Positions 18,301 through 27,639 are shown, counted from the stretch's first letter. The stretch: DNA of 31,257 nt from Dunaliella salina (GCA_002284615.2 MU069467.1:368622-399878), one strand, 5' to 3'. Made by a program: numbers and translations. The notes: a model not told the origin generated them from the letters alone.

Positions 18301-20907
18301 TCACTGAATATGATGTGCTGCACAATTCAGAAGTTGCACTTGCCGTAGAAGATATGATGCATGGGGCATGTATGGCCAATGCAGAGACCCACCTTATCTC
18401 CCTCGTATTGCACCTGCACCGCAGGTGAGGCGGCCTTCTTAGGGTTGGGCTTGATGGGGATCTCATGCACTTGTGTGTACCTGGATTACCCAAAATAATC
18501 AAAAGGACAGGGAAAGGCTAGAAGGCCGAGTTCAGGTATTGGCAAAGGGCCCTCGCCCTCTTTCAGAAGAGCATGACACGACAGGTACTCTCCAATCCTA
18601 GTGATTGACAATTGTCCGTCATGACCAACCAATCTTGGAGAAATTTTGGAATTTTCTACACAAACCTTGAAAGGGCACATTTTGGAATTTTCTATGCGAA
18701 AGGGCAAGAAAACAGTGCCCAGAGCTGATGCTCAAGAGAGCTGCCAATTTGGGAGCATCTGGTGCTGCCTTTTTGGTGGTGCCTCGCAGGAGGGTAGAGT
18801 TCGTGTAACTTTTGGACGGAACGTGTTAATCCATTTAAAAACTATATATTCGGAATCCTGGGCTCAAGAGCTATCGATTGGTATATATATGGGTCCAATC
18901 GGAGGGGGTCCAAGGGAGGGGGGNNNNNNNNNNNNNNNNNNNNNNNNNNNNNNNNNNNNNNNNNNNNNNNNNNNNNNNNNNNNNNNNNNNNNNNNNNNNN
19001 NNNNNNNNNNNNNNNNNNNNNNNNNNNNNNNNNNNNNNNNNNNNNNNNNNNNNNNNNNNNNNNNNNNNNNNNNNNNNNNNNNNNNNNNNNNNNNNNNNNN
19101 NNNNNNNNNNNNNNNNNNNNNNNNNNNNNNNNNNNNNNNNNNNNNNNNNNNNNNNNNNNNNNNNNNNNNNNNNNNNNNNNNNNNNNNNNNNNNNNNNNNN
19201 NNNNNNNNNNNNNNNNNNNNNNNNNNNNNNNNNNNNNNNNNNNNNNNNNNNNNNNNNNNNNNNNNNNNNNNNNNNNNNNNNNNNNNNNNNNNNNNNNNNN
19301 NNNNNNNNNNNNNNNNNNNNNNNNNNNNNNNNNNNNNNNNNNNNNNNNNNNNNNNNNNNNNNNNNNNNNNNNNNNNNNNNNNNNNNNNNNNNNNNNNNNN
19401 NNNNNNNNNNNNNNNNNNNNNNNNNNNNNNNNCAGGGGGGTCCAGCGCAAAATTGACACGTGCCTTCCGGGGAAATTTTTTTTTACCCTCCTGTGCCTCG
19501 CAATTAACAAGACAAGCACGAGGGAAGCCATGCTGCCTATGCTGCAGCAGCGTTACCAAAGCAGGTCTCTACCGTCATCATTCTGAGCGAGGTGATGCTG
19601 TTCTCCATCAACTTAGATGAAGAACAACACCACCTTACTCCAGATGCGAGGCGATGCCGTTCAGTGAAGCAGCATGATTCTAAGGTGATGCATTTCTCAT
19701 GATGCCGAGGAGAGGGAGTAGGACAAGAATGTTGCTTTTCTGGTCCCCTCCGCCTCATTGATTCAGAGGCAGGAAGTCCAAGAGCCCCAGCAAAATTTTT
19801 GCAGGACGATGTCTGGTAACATAAAGAAGCTGCCATCTGCACGCGAGCAGCCGGCTGAGAGAGCATGGCTGGCCATTATTGCAGCAGAGTTATGACAGTT
19901 GGCCTCTACCACCATTTTACTGAGTCAGGTGGAGCTGGCATTCTGATGCCGATAATTTTGTAATCCCTGGTGTGAGGCAATGCTTCCAACGTCCTGAAGT
20001 GCCAAGATTTTTAGACGATGTATTTGTGCAATGGCGTAGACTTAGAAGAAGCTGAGGTGATACTTTGCCTTTCCCTCCCACCACATGCTCCACAGATGGA
20101 AGACCCAAGAGTTTCGAAAACATAAACAATGGGAACAACATTGGTGCACAATCTTTTTAGATTGAATTTGGCAACATAAATAATCGACCACCTGTATGTG
20201 GAGAGCCAGTTGGACCATGCAGGCCGTGAGGTCCCATATTCCCCTGGCAATGCACTAAGCTAATGGAGCCCCTCCGGATTTAGCACAGCCCTCATACTTT
20301 CAATGAGTTGCCTATGACTCCCCCAAGCATCACTTTTGGTGGAATACAGCAAACCACCAAGCACCACATGCAAGGTTACCTGCGTGCCTTTGCCAGCCAC
20401 TCTTCTGCCATGGCAGCTGCAGCACTGCTATTCCCCTTGCCGACGGTCACGATCTGTGCACATCCGTAAAACAGGTTTGTGCATACCGCAGTCATGACGG
20501 CACGTCACTGTCGCACATTGCCATTAAAACATAGCCGGCAATGCAAGCTGGGAGGCTACCTTGTGCCCAAAAAGGAAAAGTTTACTGCACAGCTGCAAGG
20601 CGCTGCATGTTGTAGAAGTGCTAGCGAAAGCAGCATGCAAATACTAAACTACACCTTTTTAAAAAGTTGCACAAGTGAGCATGCTCAAAGGAGATGAAGC
20701 ACACACACCGCCAGGCCTAAAAAACAATGGTGTGAGATGAAGTCAACTTGCCTTGATTGGGACAGGGAGTGCCGCCCTGGCCTCTGGCTTGGCATCCTTC
20801 CCCCCTTTCTTTGCATGAACAACTGGGAGGGGAGAAAGATTACTGATGCGAGAGATGGCTCCCACAGAACTTGTGCAAGAGCATAGGTTTGAGCCGTTGC
20901 ATTGCAT
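15305..20907 (-). CDS. rlmH: RlmH-family rRNA pseudouridine N3-methyltransferase, nuclear gene, 7 exons
   Basis: Coding exons in transcript order: 20907-20752, 20453-20380, 18480-18393, 17350-17291, 16711-16636, 16345-16263, 15379-15305 (TAG at 15307-15305). They total 612 nt, 203 residues, and all phases match. Family features: an IVTVGKGNSS strand (53-62), IPIKPNPKKA (84-93), VIALDERGRA (117-126), the SAM-pocket loop IGGPYGHS (151-158), ISLSNLVLNHQ (169-179), and the C-terminal YRGWTILRGEPYHH (190-203). RlmH proteins are SPOUT methyltransferases that methylate pseudouridine in helix 69 of large-subunit rRNA, with SAM as donor. Residues 1-50 are Ser/Ala-rich then basic and precede the conserved core, so an organelle (probably plastid) transit peptide is inferred. 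The start ATG has an in-frame upstream stop and no earlier ATG. Introns are 298, 1899, 1042, 579, 290 and 883 nt, with donors GC, GT, GT, GT, GT, GT. The N gap lies in intron 2. One departure: Ser158 stands where Gly is usual. Confidence 0.93.
15380..16262 (-). other. RlmH intron 6 (883 nt)
   Basis: Donor GTAGTG and acceptor TTTTGCAG, phase 0. I find no repeat family inside and no other exon. Open frames here on both strands are unsupported. Confidence 0.8.
16355..16460 (-). mobile_element. LINE 3' tail fragment in RlmH intron 5
   Basis: Minus strand: CTCTCAGTTTCAGCGCTG, then GGGTCTGCCCTTAATGCATG, CTGGCTGTGCC, AGCGTAGACTTTCC and a CTTTC tail. It shares its 5' part (CAGCGCTGA, GTCTTTCCTTAATGCATGC) with the copies at 5575-5625 and 23283-23395, which form a LINE-B-related subfamily. 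It ends about 10 bases before the intron's acceptor. Confidence 0.55.
17890..17945 (-). mobile_element. LINE-A 3' tail fragment in RlmH intron 3
   Basis: Minus strand: ATTGATGTAGGGAGAG, then CTCTGCCTATGCAG and TTTTTCTTG. Only about 50 bases of the LINE-A 3' UTR remain. Confidence 0.6.
18643..18694. repeat. 36-bp spaced direct repeat
   Basis: ATTTTGGAATTTTCTA occurs at 18643-18658 and 18679-18694, with AA-rich flanks also shared. Confidence 0.85.
18787..19493. mobile_element. TIR element spanning the N gap (copy 1)
   Basis: CAGGAGGGTA at 18787-18796 and its exact inverse TACCCTCCTG at 19484-19493 bracket the gap. The flanks repeat GTGCCTCGC (18779-18787 and 19493-19501), a target duplication of 7-9 bp depending on where the element edge is drawn. 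The subterminal parts match copy 2 at 23633-24909: TATATATTCGGAATCCT on the left; CAGGGGGTCC and an AAATTTTTT stretch on the right. TIR and duplication lengths are compatible with hAT- or Mutator-like elements. The interior is unknown because of the gap. Confidence 0.7.
18924..19432. other. assembly gap (509 N)
   Basis: Flanked by GGGAGGGGGG and CAGGGGGG, so a G-rich stretch probably stopped assembly. The true length is unknown. Frames reading through it are meaningless. Confidence 0.99.
19500..20379. other. right part of RlmH intron 2
   Basis: Non-coding. It contains weak internal duplication: GCAGCAG near 19543 and 19880, each followed by TCTACC(G/A) and a GAGNNAGGTG block about 330 bases apart. 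No repeat family is recognised. Confidence 0.5.
20746..20751 (-). other. GC splice donor of RlmH intron 1
   Basis: The exon ends ATCAAG and the intron begins GCAAGT. AG|GCAAGT is the standard context of GC-AG introns. The phase-0 join to the acceptor GTGCACAG (before 20453) gives ALPVPIK-IVTVGKG, which matches the family's first strand; no GT donor nearby does so. Confidence 0.8.
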
Positions 20908-21181
20908 TCCAAAGCATGAACAGGGGTCTTTGTTGTTAGCTGCCGCTGAGTCTATTCGGCAAATGAAAGCAACTACTAACTAATAATTGGAACTCGAACG
21001 GAAAACAGTTTTTCAACTTCTGGGCGGGATTTTAATCGGCCCTACTTTGAACAAAAGCTGCCGAGAAATGTGTCGCCACCCGTCGAGTAATTACTGAGGC
21101 CTTAGCTCTTTCAGCCTACTATTGTTCTAAAAATAACCGAGGTGTTTTTTCTTATGATTATTAATCGGAGAAGTGCACCCC

Positions 21182-21188
21182 CTTTATA
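21182..21188 (-). promoter_or_regulatory. TATA-like box upstream of the RlmH gene
   Basis: TATAAAG followed by GGGGG on the minus strand, about 275 bases before the start codon. If used, transcription would begin near 21150 and give a 5' UTR of about 245 bases. Position and sequence only. Confidence 0.35.
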
Positions 21189-21329
21189 GTCGCTCCATGA
21201 CACTGGGACGGAATGCTAACGACGGAACTCAACTTGGATGCTTTGTTTTGTTTTTCGAAATGGTTGAGAGGTACCAAATATTGGGTTAGCGCATTTACTT
21301 TTGCACTCTAGTAAATGGGAAAACTGTCT

Positions 21330-21331
<2 letters not shown>

Positions 21332-21369
<38 letters not shown>
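21332..21369. repeat. (GT)19 microsatellite
   Basis: 38-base perfect run, upstream of the presumed RlmH promoter. Confidence 0.97.
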
Positions 21370-21370
<1 letters not shown>

Positions 21371-21384
21371 GAAATAAATCCACC

Positions 21385-21455
21385 AGTTATTAATGTAATA
21401 ATATTAGTAATAGTGTAATAATATTACATTGATAATAATATTACATTGGTAATAA
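21385..21455. repeat. AT-rich palindrome cluster
   Basis: Variants of TGTAATAATATTACA, a palindrome around one base, occur three times with TAGTAATAG and TGATAATAA between. It adjoins the GT run. Confidence 0.75.
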
Positions 21456-21619
21456 TTTTTGGATACAACACTGGTTTTCTCATCTGTGCGGCCACTATTT
21501 ACAAAATCAAGTTGTCCTATTGGCATTCTAGCTACCCCTTGAGGGCAGAGACATAACCCACGCCTGGTACACATGAATCCGCGGACGAAAGACAGAGATG
21601 TCCACCTCGTTGAACGGTT

Positions 21620-21735
21620 CCAAAAGAGAAAGGAAAGAACAGGAAGGTCTATGCAGGCCAGAGGTTGTGAGCATTCAGGAAAGGTTTATGTTTAACTTTA
21701 GCTAGCAAGCCAAAAGAGGCCTCACAGTTCAATTG
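21620..21735 (-). mobile_element. LINE-B 3' tail
   Basis: Minus strand: GTGAGGCCTCTTTTGGCTTG, CTAGCTAAAGTTAAAC, then TGCTCACAACCTCTGGCCTG, CATAGACCTTCC and a CTTTCC tail. Confidence 0.6.
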
Positions 21736-21739
21736 AGCT

Positions 21740-22540
21740 ACTGAGGTCCTGCTAAGACGCTGCAAACTGCCCAAAGCCATCACATAGACACAACTGAGAG
21801 CTTATGCACGAAAAGCCTGACAGGCACACACCCAAGAGACGGGCTACTCTCAGAACGGGGCATACTGGATAAATGCATGTAACGACAACACATTTCATTT
21901 TATTCATAATTTGACAACCTGCCGAACCCACATGAGCTTGGCTGCCAACAGCTTGCCTCCTTTGATGGGAATCTCTGTTAGTGTCAGCGATAGCTGTTAA
22001 GCCTTTCCTACATTGTAGGCATGCACCATAACGACAGGGTAAGAGTGCACGTCCTTGAAATAGCTGCTGGCACTTGACACCCCTTGCAGAAATGATTCCT
22101 CATGTGAAAGATCAGCAAAACCAAAGAAAAAGCCTGAAACTCACACAAGGAAATCCCACTCATTTCTGCGACCTTCGCAAAATCCTCAACATCAGAGGTG
22201 CTATTAAATCGAGTAGAATTCATGGAATGGAATACAGGGGTTCAAGGCGGATTGACGGGACCCTTACTGGGGAAAAAGACACAAGCCAGGATGGCTGAAA
22301 CACCCTGCCCAGTCCTCATAAGTGCTCTTCCTGTGTGCTTTAAGTAGTAGGTGGAATTCTTGTGCCGACGCTGACAATTGCGACTTTACTTAATGGATGC
22401 AGTGTGGCCTCCTTTTTACCTTTTATCAACTTGTGCTCTTGATCAGGAGCACGTTTGCAACACCACAAGGAACATCCAGGGAGAACCACGGGCCCAGACT
22501 GTAACCATGCAGTAGATTTCGATGCCTTGCATGCAAACTG
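21740..22540. other. no gene recognised
   Basis: A short minus-strand frame near 22200-22135 (VEDFAKVAEMSGISL) runs into a good donor, GTGAGT, but lacks a convincing acceptor. Nothing else stands out. Confidence 0.35.
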
Positions 22541-22544
22541 CCTT

Positions 22545-22690
22545 GACATGTATCAAGACCTCTAGAGATTGGACAAGCCTCGATGTAAATGGAGTACCCT
22601 GCCTAGCTTTTTGTGCAGAAAATGCTTGCCACTAGGGGAACCTTGCTTTAACGCACATGGCCTTTGGCTGGCGTGTGCTTCTTTTTTGGT
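22545..22690 (+). mobile_element. LINE-B 3' tail
   Basis: Contains CCTGCCTAGCTTTTTGTG, TTGCCACTAGGGGAACC, TTGCTTTAACGCACATGGCC, TTTGGCTGGCGTG and CTTCTTTTTT, in the LINE-B order. Confidence 0.55.
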
Positions 22691-22699
22691 GGGCAATTC

Positions 22700-23160
22700 C
22701 TGATCAAGTGTGGAAAGGTAATGATCAGAGGTTGAATAGGAGCAAAGAGCAAGGAGGATCGGAAAATGATCGAGGGCAACGCCCTACTCTGTTTGAAAGG
22801 AGCTTGGTCAGAAGATTGAAAACCCTTGATCTAGTAAAGGAAGAGCATATTCAGAAGATCATTTAAGGGGAGTGCCCGACCCAGAGTTGTAAGAACATGA
22901 TCAGACTTGCGCCTGCCGCTCTTTCTCTTTGTTTAGGAGCTTTCTCTTCCTCTAGCAGACGCCCTGTAGGGACATCACCATGTCCTTGGGCACATGTAAC
23001 CATAAAAAATGATCAGAAGATGATCGAGGGCAATGCCCTACTCTGTTTGAAAGGAGCGTGATCAGAAGATTGGGGGCTACCCCTGATCCAGTGCAAGAAG
23101 AACATGGTCACAAGATTCTTTAAATGCAGTACCCGACCCAGAATCTTGTCCTAATCAGAT
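22700..23160. repeat. diverged direct duplication, offset about 254 bp
   Basis: GATCGAGGGCAA(C/T)GCCCTA and the following CTCTGTTTGAAAGGAGC occur at 22768 and 23022. CAGAAGAT, AAGAAGA/GGAAGAGCAT and (A/G)GTNCCCGACCCAGA follow in the same order in both. GATCAG words are dense throughout. Confidence 0.8.
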
Positions 23161-23282
23161 GTCGTCCTCAATCCAAACAGTCAAATTCTGTTGGTTGTGA
23201 GCAGGTGTGAGATTTTTCAGTGCCTGGCTTTCCTGCAACAGCACGACTTCTTTCAAGGTGCTCAGCGCAGATGCTGATCTAA

Positions 23283-23395
23283 AAGTAAAAGTGGAAGTGG
23301 AAGTGGAAGTGAAAGTCTATGTACAACCAGCATGCATTAAGGAAAGACCCGACAGTCATTGCTGGCACAAACAGTGAGCCCCACCAACGAAGGCT
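23283..23395 (-). mobile_element. LINE 3' tail fragment with (CACTTC)n end
   Basis: Minus strand: GTGGGGCTCACTG, GACTGTCGGGTCTTTCC, TTAATGCATGCTGGTTG, TACATAGACTTTCACTTCC, then a repeated CACTTC/CACTTT tail (23313-23286). Same subfamily as 16355-16460. Confidence 0.6.
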
Positions 23396-24053
23396 TGCTA
23401 TGAGCAGCCCAGCTAATGTGGATAAAGTGGGTCAGGGGGATCAATTGTATGAGTTGTAACAGTTCCAGCATTTCCAATTAATATGGTGTGCAACTAGTCA
23501 GTATTGTGTTATTGCGGTGTGTGTCCCCAAGAGTTTTTGAGCGAAGGCTCTTAATGGTGTGTTCGTGCTGATGTTGTGCATTGTGGAGTGTTTGTTCTGG
23601 CTTGCCACCAGAGCAGAATTTTAGCTCAAGGGCAGGAGGGTCCAGGAAGCATAACTTGTGGACGTCAAGGGTCAATCCTTTTGAGAATTATATATTCGGA
23701 ATCCTTGCATCGATAGAGCTGTTGATGGATATGTATATGTGGGTCTAATTGAGAAGGTGGGTTTTGACTTTTCGGACACCCCCGCTAAAATTTTTGTGAG
23801 CCACTTCTACAGAATCATAAACATATCACGGGATTTTTGAGCTCAAGAACTGTTGATTGGCACCTTCTCTGAGAAAATTGGGTGAAAAAGAGGGTCTCTG
23901 TGTATGAATCAGTGCCACATGTGCATGGGCGTAGGTTGCTGGGGGGTGTGAAGGCAACCGTGCAGCAAACATACTCAAACTTCCATGATAGTGACAATGC
24001 ATAATATGTTCTGGCATTGTGAAGTTGGGATGGCACTTTGTGGACTTGCTAGC

Positions 24054-24219
24054 CACTTTTGAGTGCCTGGCAGGATAGGCATGCATGGGCATTCGTAGCT
24101 CAGTTTTTGCCTCATAATTCTGTAGCAACCCATCTCCACTTTTGAGTGCCTGGCAGGAAAGGCATGCATGGGCATTTGTAGCTCAGTTTTTGCCTCATAA
24201 TTCTGTAGCAACCCATCTC
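24054..24219. repeat. 83-bp tandem duplication
   Basis: Two consecutive units (24054-24136, 24137-24219) beginning CACTTTTGAGTGCCTGGCAG. They differ at only a few positions, so the duplication is recent. Confidence 0.95.
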
Positions 24220-24224
24220 CCAAT

Positions 24225-24830
24225 TTAGAAAAGAAAAAGAAAAGAAAAAGAAAAACTACGTAGGCAGAGAAACTCTCCCTACATCAATTAAGGAAAAGGT
24301 GACACATTGGCTCAAAAAAAGAGCCGTGTGCCCCCTTCACCACAAGGTATGAAAAAGAAAATGTTAATGTGGGTCTGGAGGGTTACTAGAAGCACCTGGC
24401 TCTAGAGCCTGGCTGTGGGAAGTATTCTTGTTTTCAATAGCGCGGCGGATGGTGACTAGTTTGTGGGCATATTGAACAGAATGGGCATGAAGTTGTTGAG
24501 CAAGCTTTGTGGCACGCTGGTGATCCAATCCTAGATGTATGAGTTGCTTCAGGGTATGCTCAGTGTAAATAGTTCCACTTACACCCAGGAGAATAGGGTG
24601 AATTGTAACAGCTTTAGCGTTAATAAGTTTACAAAGGTCTGCATGCTGCTGCTTTGCTGCGTTCGACTGATGCTCTGGCCTTGTGTCTTCATAGAACTTG
24701 ATTTCTATTAGGTGCACATGTCGTTCATTTGCACGAAGTTCATGGGGTTGCCCAATTTCTTGAGTACGCAGATGGATAGGAATTCAAAGAGAAGCACATT
24801 GGTACCCTTATTGCCTACATTGGGGCACTG
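24225..24830 (-). mobile_element. LINE-A 3' end (best-preserved copy)
   Basis: A 117-codon open frame (24717-24364, minus) carries HLIEIKFYEDTRPEHQ, KQQHADLCKLINAK, LLGVSGTIYTEHT, LHAHSVQYAHKLV and ends GASSNPPDPH, the C-terminal block of the LINE ORF. The 3' UTR (24363-24255) has CTTGTGGTGAAGG, TTGAGCCAATGTGTC, CCTTAATTGATGTAGGGAG and TCTGCCTACGTAG. The tail is CTTTTTCTTTTC (24254-24231). No reverse transcriptase or endonuclease remains, so it is a 5'-truncated dead copy. Confidence 0.85.
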
Positions 24831-25261
24831 GAAAGGGCGTTGGGGTGGGTCAGGGGGTCCCCATTCAAAATTTGGGCATAACACTTAATTCCTTTTTTTT
24901 ACCCTCCTGTCAATGGGTGCTTATCTCCGTCTCTGGGATTCATATTCTGCTGTTATGAAAGATTTTGTGGTGGACTTGGAAGAGGTTTTGAAGTGTACGG
25001 CCCACCGATAGTCCGGCATGGTGAGTATTCACACAAATTGGTTAAGTACCACCATTGGGTGGCACTCCCTTGCTGACCAGTCTCTGCTTCTGGCAAATCC
25101 CTCCATGTTCCTAGGAATCTTTGCCTCGACTTAGGCATATGCAGAGAACATTACACTGGAGTGTCCTTAACAGGATCTGAGAACCTGCGCACTCAGTTCT
25201 AGCATCTGTTTAGTTGTGCACCCCTACATAGCCCAACACATCTAAGAGACATGTGAACCAA

Positions 25262-25419
25262 GCTGATGTCTTCGCAGTAGCCGAGTCTGTGTCTGCTTGC
25301 CCGAAATGCTGTGCCTGAACTTTTAGCACTGCATCCAACCCAGGCCCCGAGGTCTGCTCAGCTGTCCTCGTAGGCGGATAAAACGACTCGTTTTATATTG
25401 GATGTAACCTTATCTTACC
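25262..25419 (+). mobile_element. tRNA-like SINE
   Basis: A box TAGCCGAGTCTG (25278-25289) and a weak B-box-like GCATCCAACCC (about 25331-25341). The core is TGCTCAGCTGTCCTCGTAGG, then CGGATAAAACGACTCG, and the tail is AACCTTATCTTACC. The core is shared with the SINEs at 2837-2965 and 14022-14230. Confidence 0.55.
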
Positions 25420-26570
25420 TTAGCGCTAAAGCATCTGAGCATGCTGCTGGCCCCTTCACGGCGTCTGCTTTTTGGGTCCGTCAATTTGTTCGTGAGCATG
25501 TTTTGGCAAATACGTCTCTCTGTGGCCATATGTCTCTCTGTGGTTTGGGAAGGCGTATGTGGTTCCCGCTGGAATGTGTGCAGGCCAAGTGTGGGGTACT
25601 GAGTACATTAAAGCAGGCAAAGAGTTTGCGAGAGGTCTGCAAGTGCGTCACATGAGTTTTCTGAAGAGCTCGCTGGGTATCAAACGTACCACAACAAACT
25701 GGGCTCTTCTGAGGGAACGTGGCCATGAGCTGTTTCAATTTTACTGGTTCAGGTCTGGTTCAGGTCATACTAGTATTAGTAATAGCTTGCTGAGATCCTA
25801 CAGCGAGACGTTGAGATGAGTGCTGAAAGCGGATTTGAACATTCACTCACGCAAGCCTTCCTGCTGGACTGCTTAAGTTCTTGTTGCATTTCAAGGTCTC
25901 TGGCACTGTGATTCCTTTGTGCAAGCTGTGCGGCAGGGTATTCCAATTCATATTCAAGAGTTCACTGATGACCTCCGGCACAGGTTGCGGGTAGTCTGGA
26001 GAGTTGTTGAGGGTGTTAACCCTCGAGAAACTTATAACAAACTGGCTGCTAATCAATCTCTTCTTGCATTACCTTTTGATCACAATGAGCGTGCCCCTGC
26101 CCGCTTACCAAGACACACGCATTTGGATCTGTTTCAACATGTTGTCAGGAATGTCAGCCGTTTCCGCCTTAGGGCTCACAACTGAAGGTGGAGACAGCGA
26201 CTCGGGATACTGGGATCTCCCTCATGTGTGACCGCTGCTCTTGTGATGAGATTCAGGATGAAGCTCATGCCCTATTGGTGTGCAGAGACACAGATACTTT
26301 GAGGAGAAAGTATGCTTCTTTGTTCAACTGCTTCTCTGCTAATTTTTTGCTGGAGCAACCTTATTTATGCCAAGTTAGTGTCCAGGCCGTACATGATTTC
26401 CTCTTACAACACAACAACAAGCTTTACTTAATAGTAATAATAACATGACAATCCATTTCTGAGCTTATGGACATTGTGATGGCTAGCAAGGACCAGTCAC
26501 AGGCCGATCAGCCAAACACTCTGGCTGGAGGTCCCACATTGTAAATCTAAATCTAAATCTTAGTGCTAAA
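25420..26570 (+). mobile_element. LINE-C 3' end, tail (TAAATC)3
   Basis: Frame-shifted remains of the LINE ORF downstream of the reverse-transcriptase core: VRQFVREHVLANTS (25470), VWGTEYIKAGKEFARGLQVR and SLGIKRTTTNWALLRERGHE (25590-25720), FTDDLRHRLRVVWRVVEGV with NPRETYNKLA (25964-26050), ARLPRHTHLDL and RNVSRFRLRAH (26098-26182), then the zinc knuckle CDRCSCDEIQDEAHALLVC (26226-26282). A short AT insert at 26428-26448 breaks the end. The tail is three TAAATC units (26542-26559). TTAGCGCTAAA (25420-25430) and TTAGTGCTAAA (26560-26570) may be an 11-bp target duplication with one mismatch. Confidence 0.8.
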
Positions 26571-27095
26571 AAGTTGACAAGTGCGTATTTTTGACTGCAT
26601 GTTTGCTGGATACGAGTTGAGATTTGTCACTGGCATGCACATGCACCCCATTGTGATTTGTGTGGCTCAGAGGACTCAATGTGATTTGTGTGGCTCAGAG
26701 GAAAGATAAAAATGTTATCTGTTCTGTGCTCTTGAAACTTCACTTGTTGCCTTATAAGAAAGTTTGAACATCCTTTTTTGTTCCCTTGCATATAAAATAC
26801 TTGTCCAAGGTGCAGGCTTTTTATATCATTCTCATGCTCGACTGAGGATATATCTCTTGCTTTATACAAGACAGGTTGGGTGCAGACAAAATAATGATAC
26901 TTTATATTTCGTTTCAGAATCCATGGATTGTTATTTCAAAATACCGAGCAGCCATACTATCAGGCTGGAGTTTGTGCTTCCTAATCTGGGGCAGTGTCAT
27001 GTAATGTACATAAAGAGAAGGGTTTGCATCACAACCCACAAGGGAAGGAAGCGCACAATGGGCAATCCAAGTCACTTGTGCACTAAACCACTTGC
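26571..27095. other. no gene recognised
   Basis: CAATGTGATTTGTGTGGCTC appears twice in near-tandem (about 26650 and 26679). Otherwise nothing supported. Confidence 0.4.
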
Positions 27096-27099
27096 TCAA

Positions 27100-27330
27100 A
27101 AGGAAATTGATTGAGGCAGAGAGAACTTTGATTACATTATTGAGGGAATGAGATGCGTTGGCTTAAGGGAGCCAGAAGTCCACTCAACCGCAAAGCCAAT
27201 GGCTTATTGGGAGTTTGTGACATGAGGGTTACCAGATGTGTCCAGCTCCAGGAGCGTGAGGGGTTTGCTTACGCCAAGTTTCATGTGAGAATAACAATTA
27301 GCATTCCCTGATGCCTGATCTTGCAAATGA
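27100..27330 (-). mobile_element. LINE-A 3' end, diverged
   Basis: Minus strand: GGTAACCCTCATGTCAC (position of the NPPDPH block), then GGCTCCCTTAAGCCAACGC, TCAATAATGTAATCAAAG and TCTCTCTGCCTC, in the order of the LINE-A 3' UTR. Confidence 0.5.
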
Positions 27331-27639
27331 GAGTTTGAAGGAGTCTTCCGTGAAGGTCACGTTTGGTGCAAGTAGGTGTAGAAGGCTGAGACTAACCACG
27401 ATTCAGCCAAACGACCAGTGTGGTTCCCTTGTTTTCTCCTTTACAATCTTTATCTACACATTCAAGCACACGTGTTACCGCAATTGAAGAAATGGGACGC
27501 CTAATTTAGCGGTGCACTTTTGGGTGCAGTGCGCACTCAGAAAATTCGAGAGAAAAGCACAAGTTCTGGGCGGAATCCAGCAAAATCCAGCTTGTAGAAG
27601 GCAATCAAATCAAATACGCCATTCAGAAACGCCCCAGAA

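Larger units (their letters stand above)
23633..24909. mobile_element. TIR element, copy 2, carrying a LINE-A insertion
   Basis: Left end CAGGAGGG (23633) and right end TACCCTCCTG (24900-24909). The left subterminal part (23661-23765) and the right part (24851-24909) align with copy 1 at 18787-19493. Flanks CTCAAGGG and TCAATGGG are near-duplicates. The interior holds an 83-bp tandem duplication and a LINE-A 3' end. No transposase is seen. Confidence 0.55.

Noticed and set aside
18646..19620. Long frames running through the N gap
   Set aside because: Most residues are undetermined; an open frame across N is meaningless.
20685..20912. 75-codon minus-strand ORF overlapping RlmH exon 1
   Set aside because: It begins at a TTG and is in the wrong frame. 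The frame from the ATG at 20907 gives the conserved ALPVPIK end and correct splicing.
22135..22205. Possible minus-strand exon (VEDFAKVAEMSGISL) with a GTGAGT donor
   Set aside because: No credible acceptor, no partner exon, and only a short open stretch.
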